Counted from the stretch's first letter, positions 10,626 to 19,485 are shown. The stretch is DNA of 64,000 bases from Rhizobium sp. AQ_MP (GCF_014237835.1 NZ_JACJVI010000005.1:124001-188000), one strand, 5' to 3'. The notes: generated by a model from the sequence alone, not told the origin. Translations and numbers: made by a program.

Positions 10626-11459
10626 ATGGCAGGGACGAACAGCGAGCGCATTCTGCTGGCCGAGGGGCCGGCAATCATTCTGATGGAGCCACAGCTGGGC
10701 GAAAACATCGGCATGGTTGCGCGCGCCATGGCGAACTTCGGCCTTGCCGAACTCAGGCTGGTCAACCCGCGTGACGGCTGGCCGTCCGACAAGGCGCGGG
10801 CGGCGGCCGCCAAGGCCGATCACGTCATCGATGGAACCGTTGTCTTCGACACGCTCGAAGAGGCGATCGCGGATCTCAATTTCGTGTATGCGACGACGGC
10901 GCGCCAGCGCGACGGGTTCAAGCCGGTGCGCTCGCCTGTCACCGCTGCAGAGACGCTGCGCACGAAGTTCCGTTCGGGCGAAAAGACCGGCATTCTCTTC
11001 GGTCGGGAAAAGTCGGGTCTTTCGAATGAGGATGTCGCGCTGGCCGACGAGATCGTGACATTCCCGGTCAATCCGGCGTTTGCCTCGCTCAACATCGCCC
11101 AGGCCGTGCTCCTGATGTCGTATGAATGGATGAAGTCGGGCATGGACGACGTGCGCGCCGTGCCCTTCGATGCGCCTGAACAGCCGCCAGCCACCAAGGA
11201 CGAACTCATCGGGCTCTTCGACCATCTGGAAGAAGCGCTTGAAGCGCGCAACTATTTCCATCCGGCCCACAAAAAGCCCAGGATGATCGAAAACCTCAGG
11301 GCCGTGTTCAGCAGACGCGCTTTCACCGCGCCGGAAATCCATGTGGTGCGCGGCATCATCAGTTCGCTCGACCGTTTCGCTCGCCCCGGACAGAAGGCGC
11401 CGGCCGCGAAGATGCTCAATGAGGTGCATTCGACAGATGACGACGAACGGAACGCCTGA
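10626..11459 (+). CDS. trmJ: tRNA (cytidine/uridine-2'-O-)-methyltransferase TrmJ
   Basis: A SPOUT-class methyltransferase, 277 residues. The N-terminal knotted domain has [19 protein letters not shown], the [14 protein letters not shown] motif 2 and the [13 protein letters not shown] motif 3 that forms the SAM-binding trefoil knot. The C-terminal part is the extra helical domain found in TrmJ. It methylates the 2'-O of nucleotide 32 in tRNAs. I use the ATG at 10626 (MAGTNSERI); longer readings lack ribosome-site support. The 3' end overlaps murI by 23 bases, so the two genes are coupled. Confidence 0.92.
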   Translation: MAGTNSERILLAEGPAIILMEPQLGENIGMVARAMANFGLAELRLVNPRDGWPSDKARAAAAKADHVIDGTVVFDTLEEAIADLNFVYATTARQRDGFKPVRSPVTAAETLRTKFRSGEKTGILFGREKSGLSNEDVALADEIVTFPVNPAFASLNIAQAVLLMSYEWMKSGMDDVRAVPFDAPEQPPATKDELIGLFDHLEEALEARNYFHPAHKKPRMIENLRAVFSRRAFTAPEIHVVRGIISSLDRFARPGQKAPAAKMLNEVHSTDDDERNA

Positions 11460-12267
11460 GCTCAAGCCGATTCTCGTCTTCGATTCCGGCATCGGCGGTC
11501 TCACCGTGCTGCGGGAAGCGCGCCTCCTGATGCCGGAGCGCGGCTTTATCTATGTCGCCGATGACGCCGGCTTTCCCTATGGTGGATGGGAAGAGGCGCC
11601 GCTGAAGGCGCGGATCATCGCGCTTTTCGGCGAACTCCTTGCCCGCCACGATCCGGAAGCGGTGGTCGTTGCCTGCAATACGGCCTTTACGCTCGCCGGT
11701 GCTGATCTCAGGCAGCATTTTCCCGACAGGCGCTTCATAGGCACGGTGCCTGCGATCAAGCCGGCTGCGGAGCGCACCCGTTCCGGACTGGTTTCGGTGC
11801 TTGCGACGCCTGGCACGGTCAAACGCGCCTATACGCGCGATCTCATCCAGTCCTTCGCCTCGCAGTGCCATGTGCGGCTCGTCGGTTCGGAAAATCTGGC
11901 GCGCATGGCGGAAGCCTATATCCGGGGCGAGGTTCTCGATGATGCTGCCGTGATTGCGGAAATCGCGCCCTGCTTCGTCGAGAAGGACGGCGCGCGGACC
12001 GATATCGTCGTGCTCGCCTGCACGCATTATCCCTTCCTCGCCAATGTCTTCCGCAGGCTGGCGCCCTGGCCGGTCGACTGGCTCGACCCGGCAGAAGCGA
12101 TTGCCCGGCAGGCGCGGCGTCTCGTTCCGCTGGTCGATGGGGCCGAACATCCCGATGATTTGGACTTTGCCGTCTTCACCTCCGGCAGCCCGGATTTCTC
12201 CACGCGGCGGCTGATGCAGGGCATGGGACTGTCGGTCAAGGTGACCTCCACGCCCTATTTGGCCTGA
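11437..12267 (+). CDS. murI: Glutamate racemase
   Basis: A cofactor-independent racemase making D-glutamate for peptidoglycan, 276 residues. The [11 protein letters not shown] motif contains the first catalytic-site aspartate/serine (residues 16-17). The two catalytic cysteines are Cys80 in VVACNTA and Cys195 in LACTHYP. The ATG at 11437 lies inside the end of trmJ and gives the typical N-terminus. Coupling to an RNA methyltransferase is a genomic habit, not a functional link that can be shown here. Confidence 0.95.
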   Translation: MTTNGTPELKPILVFDSGIGGLTVLREARLLMPERGFIYVADDAGFPYGGWEEAPLKARIIALFGELLARHDPEAVVVACNTAFTLAGADLRQHFPDRRFIGTVPAIKPAAERTRSGLVSVLATPGTVKRAYTRDLIQSFASQCHVRLVGSENLARMAEAYIRGEVLDDAAVIAEIAPCFVEKDGARTDIVVLACTHYPFLANVFRRLAPWPVDWLDPAEAIARQARRLVPLVDGAEHPDDLDFAVFTSGSPDFSTRRLMQGMGLSVKVTSTPYLA

Positions 12268-12340
12268 GCGGTCTTTTTGACGAGCCCGTGCCGTGCTACC
12301 TATGGCGGGTTGCCGGACGCTCAGCCGGTGTAGAGGAGCA

Positions 12341-13642
12341 TTGCCCCCTTTCTTGTTTACCGAAATTGCGATTGTATTTTTCCTGACCGTCCTCAACGGC
12401 GTTCTTGCCATGTCGGAGCTTGCGGTCGTCTCTGCTCGCCCCGCGCGTCTGAAGGTTCTTGCAGACCAGGGAAGCCGCGGTGCTGAAACAGCCCTGAAGC
12501 TTGCGAGTGATCCTGGCCGCTTCCTGTCCACGGTGCAGATCGGCATCACGCTTGTCGGCGTTCTCTCCGGCGCCTTCTCGGGCGCCACGCTCGGTGCCCG
12601 GCTTTCTTCCTGGCTTGAAGTGCAGGGATTTTCGGAAGCGGCCGCCGATGCACTCGGCGTCGGTACCGTCGTGGTGCTGATCACCTATCTGTCGCTGATC
12701 GTGGGTGAATTGGTCCCCAAGCAGGTCGCGCTGCGCAATGCCGAGGGTGTTGCAGCCCGTGTCGCGATCCCGATGGCCGTGCTTTCGAAGGTCGCCGCAC
12801 CGCTCGTCTGGCTGCTCAACGGGTCCGGCAAGCTGGTGCTGTCGCTTCTCGGCCAGAGCGGAGACGGCGGCGGCAAGGTGACCGACGAGGAAATCCGCAC
12901 GGTTCTTGCCGAGGCGCACAGTGCCGGTGTGATCGAGACCAGCGAATCTGCCATGCTGTCGGGTGTGATGCGTCTTGCCGACCGCCAGGCGCGTGGCCTG
13001 ATGACCCCGCGTCGCGACGTGGAGATGCTTGAGCTCGACGATACGATCGACGATATCCGGGAGAAGCTGCGGGACATTCCGCATTCGCGCATTCCTGTGC
13101 GCAGTGGCGATTCTGATGAAGTGGTCGGGGTCGTCCTGACCAAGAAGCTCTACGAGCGCATGGCGACAGGTGGACCGATCAATCTTGCCGAAATGGTGAG
13201 CGACGTGCCCGTCGTCTCGGATCTTGCCAAGGCGACCGATATCATCGAGTCCCTGCGCAAGACCTCCCTGCACATGGTGCTGGTCTATGACGAATACGGC
13301 CACTTCGAAGGCATCGTCACGTCGGGCGATATCCTGGAAGCGATCACGGGTGCCTTCAGTCAGGACGAGACCGAAGAGCAGGCAATGGTCCAGCGGCAGG
13401 ACGGGTCCTACCTGGTCGCCGGCTGGACGCCGGTCGATGAGTTCGTCGACATTATCCGCGTGCCGATCGACCCCGATCCCGACTACACAACGGTAGCCGG
13501 CTTCGTCCTCGATGAATTGAAACGCATCCCAGAACTCGGGGAGAGCTTCGTCAAGGGCGAATGGCGTTTCGAGGTGGTCGACCTCGATGGCCGCCGCATC
13601 GACAAGCTGCTCGTTTCGCGCGTCGCCTCTTCAGAAACCTGA
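12341..13642 (+). CDS. CNNM/CBS/CorC-type membrane protein (HlyC/CorC family)
   Basis: About 433 residues. The N-terminal CNNM (DUF21) domain has three to four hydrophobic helices (LNGVLAMSELAVVSARPARL, LIVGELVPKQVALRN). A tandem CBS pair follows (MTPRRDVEMLELDDTIDDI; VYDEYGHFEGIVTSGDIL), and the C-terminal CorC_HlyC domain contains DYTTVAGFVLDEL. Such proteins are linked to Mg2+/Co2+ efflux or ion homeostasis. No ATG is well placed: a GAGGAG site at 12333-12338 precedes TTG at 12341 (two bases away) and TTG at 12353 (14 bases away). The family normally begins near the second, so the true start is uncertain by a few codons. Confidence 0.92.
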   Translation: MPPFLFTEIAIVFFLTVLNGVLAMSELAVVSARPARLKVLADQGSRGAETALKLASDPGRFLSTVQIGITLVGVLSGAFSGATLGARLSSWLEVQGFSEAAADALGVGTVVVLITYLSLIVGELVPKQVALRNAEGVAARVAIPMAVLSKVAAPLVWLLNGSGKLVLSLLGQSGDGGGKVTDEEIRTVLAEAHSAGVIETSESAMLSGVMRLADRQARGLMTPRRDVEMLELDDTIDDIREKLRDIPHSRIPVRSGDSDEVVGVVLTKKLYERMATGGPINLAEMVSDVPVVSDLAKATDIIESLRKTSLHMVLVYDEYGHFEGIVTSGDILEAITGAFSQDETEEQAMVQRQDGSYLVAGWTPVDEFVDIIRVPIDPDPDYTTVAGFVLDELKRIPELGESFVKGEWRFEVVDLDGRRIDKLLVSRVASSET

Positions 13643-13670
13643 AAACCCCTTCGACGTCCTGCGACATTTT

Positions 13671-13686
13671 GTTGCAGATCTGCAAC
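13671..13686. repeat. Perfect 16-base palindrome
   Basis: GTTGCAGATCTGCAAC is its own reverse complement. It sits 28 bases after the stop of the CNNM/CBS gene and one base before the large terminator hairpin. It could be a protein-binding site or simply an extra RNA stem; nothing here distinguishes the two. Confidence 0.5.
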
Positions 13687-13687
13687 G

Positions 13688-13738
13688 GCTCGCCGCAAGT
13701 TTTGCAATCTCGAATTGCGCTCTTGCGGCGAGCTTTTT
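13688..13738 (+). terminator. Long-stem terminator after the CNNM/CBS gene
   Basis: GCTCGCCGCAAG (13688-13699) and CTTGCGGCGAGC (13722-13733) are perfectly complementary over 12 bases and are followed by TTTTTC. The 22-base loop contains a second perfect five-base stem (GCAAT/ATTGC). It should stop transcription from the upstream gene. Confidence 0.85.
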
Positions 13739-13787
13739 CGCGTGCCATGGTCCGGACATCCGCAACACGAACAACAGGAGGCGACCG

Positions 13788-13880
13788 ATGACTCATTTTT
13801 CTCAGCGCATGCGCCTCTCTGGCGGATTGGTGTCATGGCATCACGTGGGCTATCCCACGCTTCTTCCATGCACCCGATGA
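13788..13880 (+). CDS. Candidate 30-residue small protein or leader peptide
   Basis: An ATG seven bases after a near-perfect ribosome site (AGGAGG, 13776-13781) opens 30 codons, read as MTHFSQRMRL then SGGLVSWHHV then GYPTLLPCTR. The stop codon lies inside the stem of a terminator at 13877-13900. The peptide has no transmembrane segment, signal or recognised domain, and no run of a single amino acid that would make it a classic attenuator leader. It sits between two terminators, so it is either a separate short mRNA or the leader of the DUF1127 gene 160 bases downstream. Its existence rests on the ribosome site and layout only. Confidence 0.45.
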   Translation: MTHFSQRMRLSGGLVSWHHVGYPTLLPCTR

Positions 13881-13900
13881 CTGTCTGAACAGTCATTTTT
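13877..13900 (+). terminator. Terminator closing the small ORF
   Basis: ATGACTGT (13877-13884) pairs perfectly with ACAGTCAT (13889-13896) around a CTGA loop and is followed by TTTT and CCC. The stop codon of the small ORF is within the left arm, so a ribosome at the stop would interfere with hairpin formation. Confidence 0.75.
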
Positions 13901-14038
13901 CCCTGCCTTTCCGGCGTTTTTCAACCATCCTGACGTGACTTGCCGCCTGCGCGTTTGAACGCGTCTGTCTGGCTGGTCCACGTCGCTTTTCATCACCGAA
14001 AGGACCTGGACGCTTATGCGTTCCGGGACGGACCAGTC
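13901..14038 (+). other. Structured 5' region of the DUF1127 gene
   Basis: A CGCGTTTGAACGCG hairpin lies near 13949. CTGGTCC (13973-13979) is complementary to GGACCAG (14030-14036), which lies directly before the DUF1127 ATG and next to its only plausible ribosome site (GGGACGG). No clear -35/-10 pair was found. Confidence 0.4.
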
Positions 14039-14275
14039 ATGCACAATAATCAATCTTTAGTTGAAATTCCGCTCAACGAGCGTATGGACGATCTCATCGA
14101 GCGCTTCGGCTCCTGGCAGCTTCTGGCCGCATTGGTCGGTGCCAGCTGGAGACGGCGACAGGTCCGTAATCTGACCACGCATCTGTCTCCGCAGTTGAGG
14201 CGCGATATCGGCCTGCCGGAGGAGGAGGTGTGGAGCAGACCAAGAAACCTCACCCTTTGGGATTTCCGGGTCTGA
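14039..14275 (+). CDS. DUF1127 small basic protein
   Basis: A 78-residue protein whose C-terminal half carries the DUF1127 (YjiS-like) pattern: RRQVRNLTTHLSPQLRRDIGLPEEEV. Family members are short, arginine-rich proteins; some in alphaproteobacteria bind RNA and take part in stress or phosphate/carbon adaptation, but no role can be assigned to this one. The ATG at 14039 is preferred; longer readings start inside the structured 5' region. A terminator follows ten bases after the stop, so the gene is transcribed on its own. A second, diverged DUF1127 gene lies at 33.5 kb. Confidence 0.85.
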   Translation: MHNNQSLVEIPLNERMDDLIERFGSWQLLAALVGASWRRRQVRNLTTHLSPQLRRDIGLPEEEVWSRPRNLTLWDFRV

Positions 14276-14284
14276 GGCGAGCAA

Positions 14285-14320
14285 GAGCGGTTCGGGCGAC
14301 TGAGCCGTTCTTCCTTTTTT
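14285..14320 (+). terminator. Terminator of the DUF1127 gene
   Basis: GAGCGGTTC (14285-14293) pairs with GAGCCGTTC (14302-14310), with seven Watson-Crick and two G-T pairs, followed by TTCCTTTTTT. Confidence 0.75.
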
Positions 14321-14326
14321 GCGCGC

Positions 14327-14356
14327 AAGAAGACCAGTCTCTGCAGTGGTCTTCTT
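14327..14356. repeat. Perfect 10-base inverted repeat
   Basis: AAGAAGACCA (14327-14336) and TGGTCTTCTT (14347-14356) flank a ten-base loop that contains CTGCAG. It follows the terminator directly and has no T-run of its own. It may be a second stem, or a leader structure or operator for the MFS gene that starts about 70 bases later. Confidence 0.45.
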
Positions 14357-14428
14357 TCCAAAGCCGCGCCGCTCCACGACAGTTGGGAGGCCACGTGATT
14401 CCCTTCCACGCATTGTCCCGGATCCTTG

Positions 14429-15565
14429 ATGTCTCCCAAATCCACCATCATGACGGCCTTTTTCCTGCAACCGATCGCCTTCGGCAGCTGGCTGCCACAG
14501 ATTCCGGGCGTGCAGGAGAGGCTGTCGCTGGGGCCGGCGGAGCTCGCGATTGCGCTTCTTGGCCTGCCGACGGGCATCCTTCTGATGCTGCCGTTTGCCG
14601 GTCAGCTCGTCGGGCGGATCGGCAGTCGCAACACCCTCATCTTCGGCTTTCCGGTCTTTCTGGCGCTGGTGCCGCTTCCGGTCGCGGCACCCGACATCGT
14701 CTCGCTGTTTCTGCTGCTCGTACTCCTTGGGATCGGTCTGTCGACGATTGAGCTCGGGCTCAATGTCGAGGCCGATGTGATCGAGAAGCGCGGCACGGTG
14801 TCGATCATGAACCGCTGCCATGGCTTCTGGAGCCTCGGCATCATGACGGGCAGCCTTGTTGGTGCGGGCTTCCTGGCGCTGCACACATCCCCCCTCGTGG
14901 CCATCGGCCTCCTGTCGCTGGTTCTGATGCCGGTCTCGGTGATCGTCTGCCGGGTGCTTCCGGTCCACGCGGCACCGGTTGCCGAAACGCAGCCGCGTTC
15001 ATCCTGGCGACTGCCGAGCCCCGGGATCCTCGGCATCAGTCTCTTCGTCTTCGGCATCACCATGACCGAAGGGGCGGTGGCCGATTGGTCCGCCGTCTAT
15101 CTCAAGGATGTGTTTCAAACCACGGGCATGGCGACCGGGATGGGCTATGTCGTCTTCGCGATGATGGTCTCCGTCGGACGCTTTCTAGGCGATGCGGCCA
15201 AGGAGCGCTTCGGCGCGGTGCTGCTTGCCAGGCTTTGCCTCCTCTTCGCGCTTGGCGGCATGCTGCTTGTGGTCACCGCACCGGTGCCGGCGCTCGTCTA
15301 TCTGGGGCTTGCTTCCGTCGGTCTCGGTGTTTCCGTCGGTTTCCCGCTTGCGGTCACGGCGTCTGCCGATCTCGGAGACAGGCCGGCGGCTGAAAATGTC
15401 GCGATCCTAAGCTTCATCGCGCTTCTCGGTTTCCTGATCGGCCCGCCGATGATCGGTTTCGTCGCGGAGGTGCTCGGCCTTCGCAGCGGGCTTGCCACAC
15501 TTCTCCCGCCGCTTGTCCTCAGCATTCTGCTCGCCGGTCTGCTCGGGTGCCGCAAGGTGGCCTGA
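14429..15565 (+). CDS. MFS transporter
   Basis: A 378-residue major facilitator protein with about 12 hydrophobic segments in two halves. It resembles the YbjJ-type branch: an early FGSWLPQIPGVQERLSLGP segment, then GQLVGRIGSR in the first cytoplasmic loop and IELGLNVEADVIEKR before the middle loop. The substrate is unknown and no enzyme gene adjoins it. The start is uncertain, since the ATG at 14429 lacks a good ribosome site and an ATG at 14450 is also possible. No promoter was recognised; the perfect inverted repeat at 14327-14356 is the only visible upstream signal. Confidence 0.88.
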   Translation: MSPKSTIMTAFFLQPIAFGSWLPQIPGVQERLSLGPAELAIALLGLPTGILLMLPFAGQLVGRIGSRNTLIFGFPVFLALVPLPVAAPDIVSLFLLLVLLGIGLSTIELGLNVEADVIEKRGTVSIMNRCHGFWSLGIMTGSLVGAGFLALHTSPLVAIGLLSLVLMPVSVIVCRVLPVHAAPVAETQPRSSWRLPSPGILGISLFVFGITMTEGAVADWSAVYLKDVFQTTGMATGMGYVVFAMMVSVGRFLGDAAKERFGAVLLARLCLLFALGGMLLVVTAPVPALVYLGLASVGLGVSVGFPLAVTASADLGDRPAAENVAILSFIALLGFLIGPPMIGFVAEVLGLRSGLATLLPPLVLSILLAGLLGCRKVA

Positions 15566-15655
15566 AAGCCGCACTTCCCTGTGGGTTTCGTCGATGCGGG
15601 TGACACGGGTGCCACCAACTCTGTTAGTGACTACAGATCAACACATGATTTGAGG

Positions 15656-17185
15656 ATGCCGTCATTGAAGGTCGGAATCGATATGGGAACGGTGCAGGGC
15701 GGTCAGCCTGCCAAGCTCGATATCGAGGAGCTTCTTGCGACCCGCCTCCTGGTTCAGGGCAATTCGGGTTCGGGCAAGTCGCATTTGCTCCGTCGCCTGC
15801 TGGAGCAGTCCGCCCAGTGGGTCCAGCAGGTCATCATCGACCCCGAAGGCGATTTCGTCACGCTCTCGGACAAGTATGGCCATGTCGTCGTCGACGGGGA
15901 ACGCACGGAAGCGGAACTGGCCGGCATTGCCGATCGCATCCGCCGCCACCGCGTGTCCTGCGTGCTGACGCTGGAGGGCCTCGATGTCGAGCAGCAGATG
16001 CGTGCCGCCGGCGCCTTCCTCAATGGTCTCTTCGATGCCGATCGTGAATTCTGGTATCCGGTGCTGGTCGTGGTCGACGAAGCGCAGATGTTCGCGCCCG
16101 CCGTCGGCGGTGATGTTTCCGAAGACGCCCGCAAGATGTCGCTGGGTGCCATGACCAACCTGATGTGCCGTGGTCGTAAGCGCGGTCTGGCCGGCGTGAT
16201 CGCCACGCAGCGTCTGGCGAAGCTCGCCAAGAACGTTGCGGCGGAAGCCTCCAACTTCCTGATGGGCCGAACCTTTCTCGATATCGACATGGCGCGTGCT
16301 GCCGACCTGCTCGGCATGGATCGCCGGCAGGCGGAGATGTTCCGCGACCTGCAGCGCGGCAATTTCGTCGCACTCGGCCCTGCCATGTCGCGCCGGCCGC
16401 TGCCGATCGTCATCGGCGCCGTCGAGACCTCGGCGCGCTCGTCCTCGCCGAAACTGATGCCGCTGCCCGATGCGCCCCAGGATGTCGAAGACCTGATCTT
16501 CACGCCGGATCCGGAAGAATTCACCCGGCCGATCGTGCGCCGAGCGCCGCCGGCACCGCGGCCGACGACCGACATTCTCGCCGAGCTCTCCCGCTCGACG
16601 CCCGCCTCCATCACGCCGGCGCCGAACGAGGCGTCGATGCGCGGTGCCGAGATGTCGGCGGAAGAGCGCGAGGACAGGCTGAGTGCCGTGCTCTCGGAAA
16701 TCCTCGGTGATCCGCAGGCGGCCTATCGAACCGACAGCGTGCTCTATCAGGAGTTCTTGGTGCGCGCCCGTATGCGCCGCGTCGCCGGTCCGCCAATGCC
16801 GATGGGGGAGTTCCGCCGCCGGGTGGCGATCGCCAGGGCAGGGGTCGATGAGGAGACGGCTGCGAGCGAAGGCTGGCAGACGGCGCTGTCGCTCTCCGTC
16901 CGCGTTTCCGACGATCTGCAGGGCGTGTTCCTGCTGCTCGCCAAGGCCGCCCTCCGCAACGAGGAATGCCCATCAGACCAGCGGATCGCGCGGGCCTACG
17001 GCACGCATTCGGCCCGCCGCGCCCGCCGTCTCCTCGGTTACTTCGAGGAGCAGGGGCTGGTCGTCGTGCACACCGATTTCTCCGGCAAGCGCATCGTCGC
17101 CTTCCCGGATCTGGAAGCCGAAACGCAGCCCGGCGATCCCAACCAGGTGGATGCCGACGAGCAGACGCCCTCGGCTGCCGAGTAG
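15656..17185 (+). CDS. HerA-like P-loop ATPase with C-terminal winged-helix-like domain
   Basis: A 509-residue protein. The N-terminal ATPase core has Walker A GNSGSGKS (35-42) and Walker B VLVVVDEAQ (136-144). MCRGRKRGLAGVIATQRLAKL follows as a sensor/arginine-finger region typical of the HerA/FtsK (DUF87) group. A proline-rich linker (about 265-325) leads to a C-terminal region ending in a helix-turn-helix-like segment (IARAYGTHSARRARRLLGYFEEQGL). HerA enzymes pump DNA in repair or defence, normally with the nuclease NurA; no nuclease is adjacent. The ATG at 15656 follows TTGAGG. Function is inferred only at the level of a DNA-handling ATPase. Confidence 0.85.
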   Translation: MPSLKVGIDMGTVQGGQPAKLDIEELLATRLLVQGNSGSGKSHLLRRLLEQSAQWVQQVIIDPEGDFVTLSDKYGHVVVDGERTEAELAGIADRIRRHRVSCVLTLEGLDVEQQMRAAGAFLNGLFDADREFWYPVLVVVDEAQMFAPAVGGDVSEDARKMSLGAMTNLMCRGRKRGLAGVIATQRLAKLAKNVAAEASNFLMGRTFLDIDMARAADLLGMDRRQAEMFRDLQRGNFVALGPAMSRRPLPIVIGAVETSARSSSPKLMPLPDAPQDVEDLIFTPDPEEFTRPIVRRAPPAPRPTTDILAELSRSTPASITPAPNEASMRGAEMSAEEREDRLSAVLSEILGDPQAAYRTDSVLYQEFLVRARMRRVAGPPMPMGEFRRRVAIARAGVDEETAASEGWQTALSLSVRVSDDLQGVFLLLAKAALRNEECPSDQRIARAYGTHSARRARRLLGYFEEQGLVVVHTDFSGKRIVAFPDLEAETQPGDPNQVDADEQTPSAAE

Positions 17186-17213
17186 GGTTCGTCCTGTCTT
17201 TTTGAGAGGCGGC

Positions 17214-18449
17214 TTACGCCGCCCGCTCTTCCCAGACCTTTACCAGCGCGACGATCGTCTCGACGGATTTTTCCATGTCCTGGACGCTCACCCATTCGAG
17301 CGGCGAGTGATAGGCATGGCCGCCGGTATAGATGTTGGGGCAGGGCAGGCCCATGAAGGAAAGGCGCGAGCCGTCGGTGCCGCCGCGAATACTGTGGCGG
17401 ACGGGTTCGAGGCCGACGCGGCGGACCGCTTCCTCAAGATTGTCCATGATCTCCGGATGACGATCTAGGACTTGCCGCATATTGCGATACTGGTGCTTGA
17501 CCGTGAAGCTATGGCTGGAGCCCGGATAGGTGGCCATGACCTCGCGGGTGATCTCTTCCAGCAGGTCTTCCTTCTCCTTCAGACCGGCTTCGGTGAAATC
17601 CCTGACAATGAGCTGCAGCCTGGCTGCCTCCATGCTGCCTGTCATGTCGACCGGGTGGATGAAGCCCTGGCGCCCGTCGGTGGTTTCCGGCGCGATGTCG
17701 CGGGGCAGGCGGGCGACGATGTCGCTTGCGGCCTTGATGGCATTTTCCATCTTGCCCTTGGAATAACCCGGATGCATGGCCACACCGGTGATCTCGATCG
17801 TGACGCCATCGGCGGAGAAGGTCTCGTTTTCGATCTCGCCGATGGTCGAGCCGTCGAGCGTGTAGGCGAAGCGGGCGCCGAGCTTTGCGAGATCCACCTT
17901 GTCGGCGCCACGGCCGATTTCTTCGTCGGTCGTGAAGAGGATCTTGATCGTGCCGTGCTTGATCTGAGGGTTCGCCATCAGGCCTGCCGCAGCCGTCATG
18001 ATCTCGGCGACGCCTGCCTTGTCGTCGGCGCCAAGCAGCGTCGTGCCGTCGGTGGTGACGATATCGTTGCCGATCTGGTTGTTGAGCTGCGGATGGGAGG
18101 CAACGCGGATCACCTGGCTCGTGTCACCGGTCAGCGTGATGTCGCCGCCCTGATAGTTGCGCACCAGCCGCGGCTTGACGTTCGTGCCCGTGAAATCCGG
18201 TGCCGTATCCATGTGGCTGCAGAAGCAGATGACGGGAACGTCCTTGTCCGTGTTGGACGGGATCGTCGCATAGACATTGCCATGTTCGTCGAGATGGGCG
18301 TCTTCAAGTCCCAGCGCCTGAAGCTCGGCAACGAGAATGCGGCCGAGATCCTTCTGCTTTTCCGTCGAAGGCTGCGTATCGGAGGCCGGATCGGATTGCG
18401 TGTCGATGACGACGTAGCGCAGGAAGCGGTCGAGAACGGTGTCGGTCAT
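17214..18449 (-). CDS. pepT: Peptidase T (tripeptide aminopeptidase)
   Basis: A cytoplasmic M20 metallopeptidase that removes the N-terminal residue of tripeptides, 411 residues. The metal and catalytic motifs are in place: CFCSHMDTAPDF (His and catalytic Asp), LGADDKAG (bridging Asp), TTDEEIGRGAD (the Glu pair), and a late IRGGTDGSRLS/YTGGHAYHSPLEW (His ligand). The ATG at 18449 follows GGAAAGG. It is 28 bases downstream of a D,D-carboxypeptidase gene on the same strand, so the two likely form an operon concerned with peptide and cell-wall turnover. Confidence 0.95.
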   Translation of the reverse strand: MTDTVLDRFLRYVVIDTQSDPASDTQPSTEKQKDLGRILVAELQALGLEDAHLDEHGNVYATIPSNTDKDVPVICFCSHMDTAPDFTGTNVKPRLVRNYQGGDITLTGDTSQVIRVASHPQLNNQIGNDIVTTDGTTLLGADDKAGVAEIMTAAAGLMANPQIKHGTIKILFTTDEEIGRGADKVDLAKLGARFAYTLDGSTIGEIENETFSADGVTIEITGVAMHPGYSKGKMENAIKAASDIVARLPRDIAPETTDGRQGFIHPVDMTGSMEAARLQLIVRDFTEAGLKEKEDLLEEITREVMATYPGSSHSFTVKHQYRNMRQVLDRHPEIMDNLEEAVRRVGLEPVRHSIRGGTDGSRLSFMGLPCPNIYTGGHAYHSPLEWVSVQDMEKSVETIVALVKVWEERAA

Positions 18450-18477
18450 GGCAAAACCTTTCCTGGTCTTCCTGATA

Positions 18478-19299
18478 TCACTGGCTGACTTTTGTGCCCA
18501 AATGACGGTCGAAGAGGGTGATCATTTCCTGCGTGCGGGCATTGCCGCTGTCTGCGCCCAGCACGACGCCGATCAGGCGGCGGTTGCCGTTGCTGGCTGA
18601 CGTCACGATGTTGTAGCCCGACGCCTTGGTGTAGCCGGTCTTGATGCCTTCCGCGCCCGGATACTGCACCAGGAAGGCATTGTGGCCGCGGAACCTCATC
18701 CCGCGAAAGGTCATGCCGCGCGAGGCAAACAGCTTGTATTCCTCGGGGAAGTCGCGCAGCAGCGCGAGGCCCAGGCGCGCCATGTCGGTGGCCGTCGTCA
18801 CCTGGCGCGGATCGGGAAGGCCCGACGGGTTGGTGAAGACGGTGCTCGTCATGCCGAGCGCGCGGGCCTTTGATGTCATCATCTGGCCGAAGGCTTCCTC
18901 GGATCCGGCCAGTTCCTCGGCAACGGCGGTTGCCGCGTCATTGGTCGACAGCACGACCATGCCCATGACCGCCTCTTGGACGCTGATCGTATTGCCGGCG
19001 CCGATCGCGAACTTGTAGGGCTCCTTGTCATTGGCATTCTTGGAGATGGTGAGCCGCCGTTCCCAGCTGAAACGGCCCGAATGCAGCGCTTCGAAGGTGA
19101 GATAGAGCGTCATCATCTTCGTCAGCGATGCCGGGTAGAGCACCATGTCGGGGTTCTCGGCCTCGAGGATCTTGCCCGTTGCCGTATCGACCAGGATATG
19201 GGCATGGCCTGGCTTCTGGACTTCAGCCGCCGCCGGGCTGATGGCTGTGACAAGGCTTAGGAGGGCAAAGACGGGCAGGCGGAGAACGCGATTCATCAT
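18478..19299 (-). CDS. D-alanyl-D-alanine carboxypeptidase (S11)
   Basis: A 273-residue periplasmic penicillin-binding protein with an N-terminal signal peptide (cleavage near AAA-EVQ, residue 26). It has all three active-site motifs: SLTK at 58-61, STN at 118-120 and KTG at 220-222. It trims the terminal D-Ala of peptidoglycan stem peptides. It is short because the usual C-terminal beta domain and membrane anchor of PBP5 are missing, so it is probably soluble in the periplasm. ATGs at 19299 and 19296 are adjacent; no clear ribosome site separates them. Confidence 0.93.
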   Translation of the reverse strand: MMNRVLRLPVFALLSLVTAISPAAAEVQKPGHAHILVDTATGKILEAENPDMVLYPASLTKMMTLYLTFEALHSGRFSWERRLTISKNANDKEPYKFAIGAGNTISVQEAVMGMVVLSTNDAATAVAEELAGSEEAFGQMMTSKARALGMTSTVFTNPSGLPDPRQVTTATDMARLGLALLRDFPEEYKLFASRGMTFRGMRFRGHNAFLVQYPGAEGIKTGYTKASGYNIVTSASNGNRRLIGVVLGADSGNARTQEMITLFDRHLGTKVSQ

Positions 19300-19456
19300 G
19301 AACGGGGAACGGCTTCTGTCATTGAGGATGACCCGGGATAGCGGAGTTGGCGGCTTCTGTCAGCCGTCACGCCGGCTCAGGTGGTTCTTTCTGCTGGATA
19401 AAGTGCGAGATCGTCGGTATTTTTGCGCTCGAAGTCACCGTTTACGCGTGTCGTTG

Positions 19457-19485
19457 TTGACATTTTTCTCCCACGCCACTAATGA
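19457..19485 (+). promoter_or_regulatory. Candidate rpsD promoter
   Basis: TTGACA (19457-19462) and TAATGA (19480-19485) are 17 bases apart. This is the best promoter-like pair in the 361-base gap between dac and rpsD and would give a leader of about 170 bases. A second TTGACA at 19523 has no matching -10. Confidence 0.5.
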
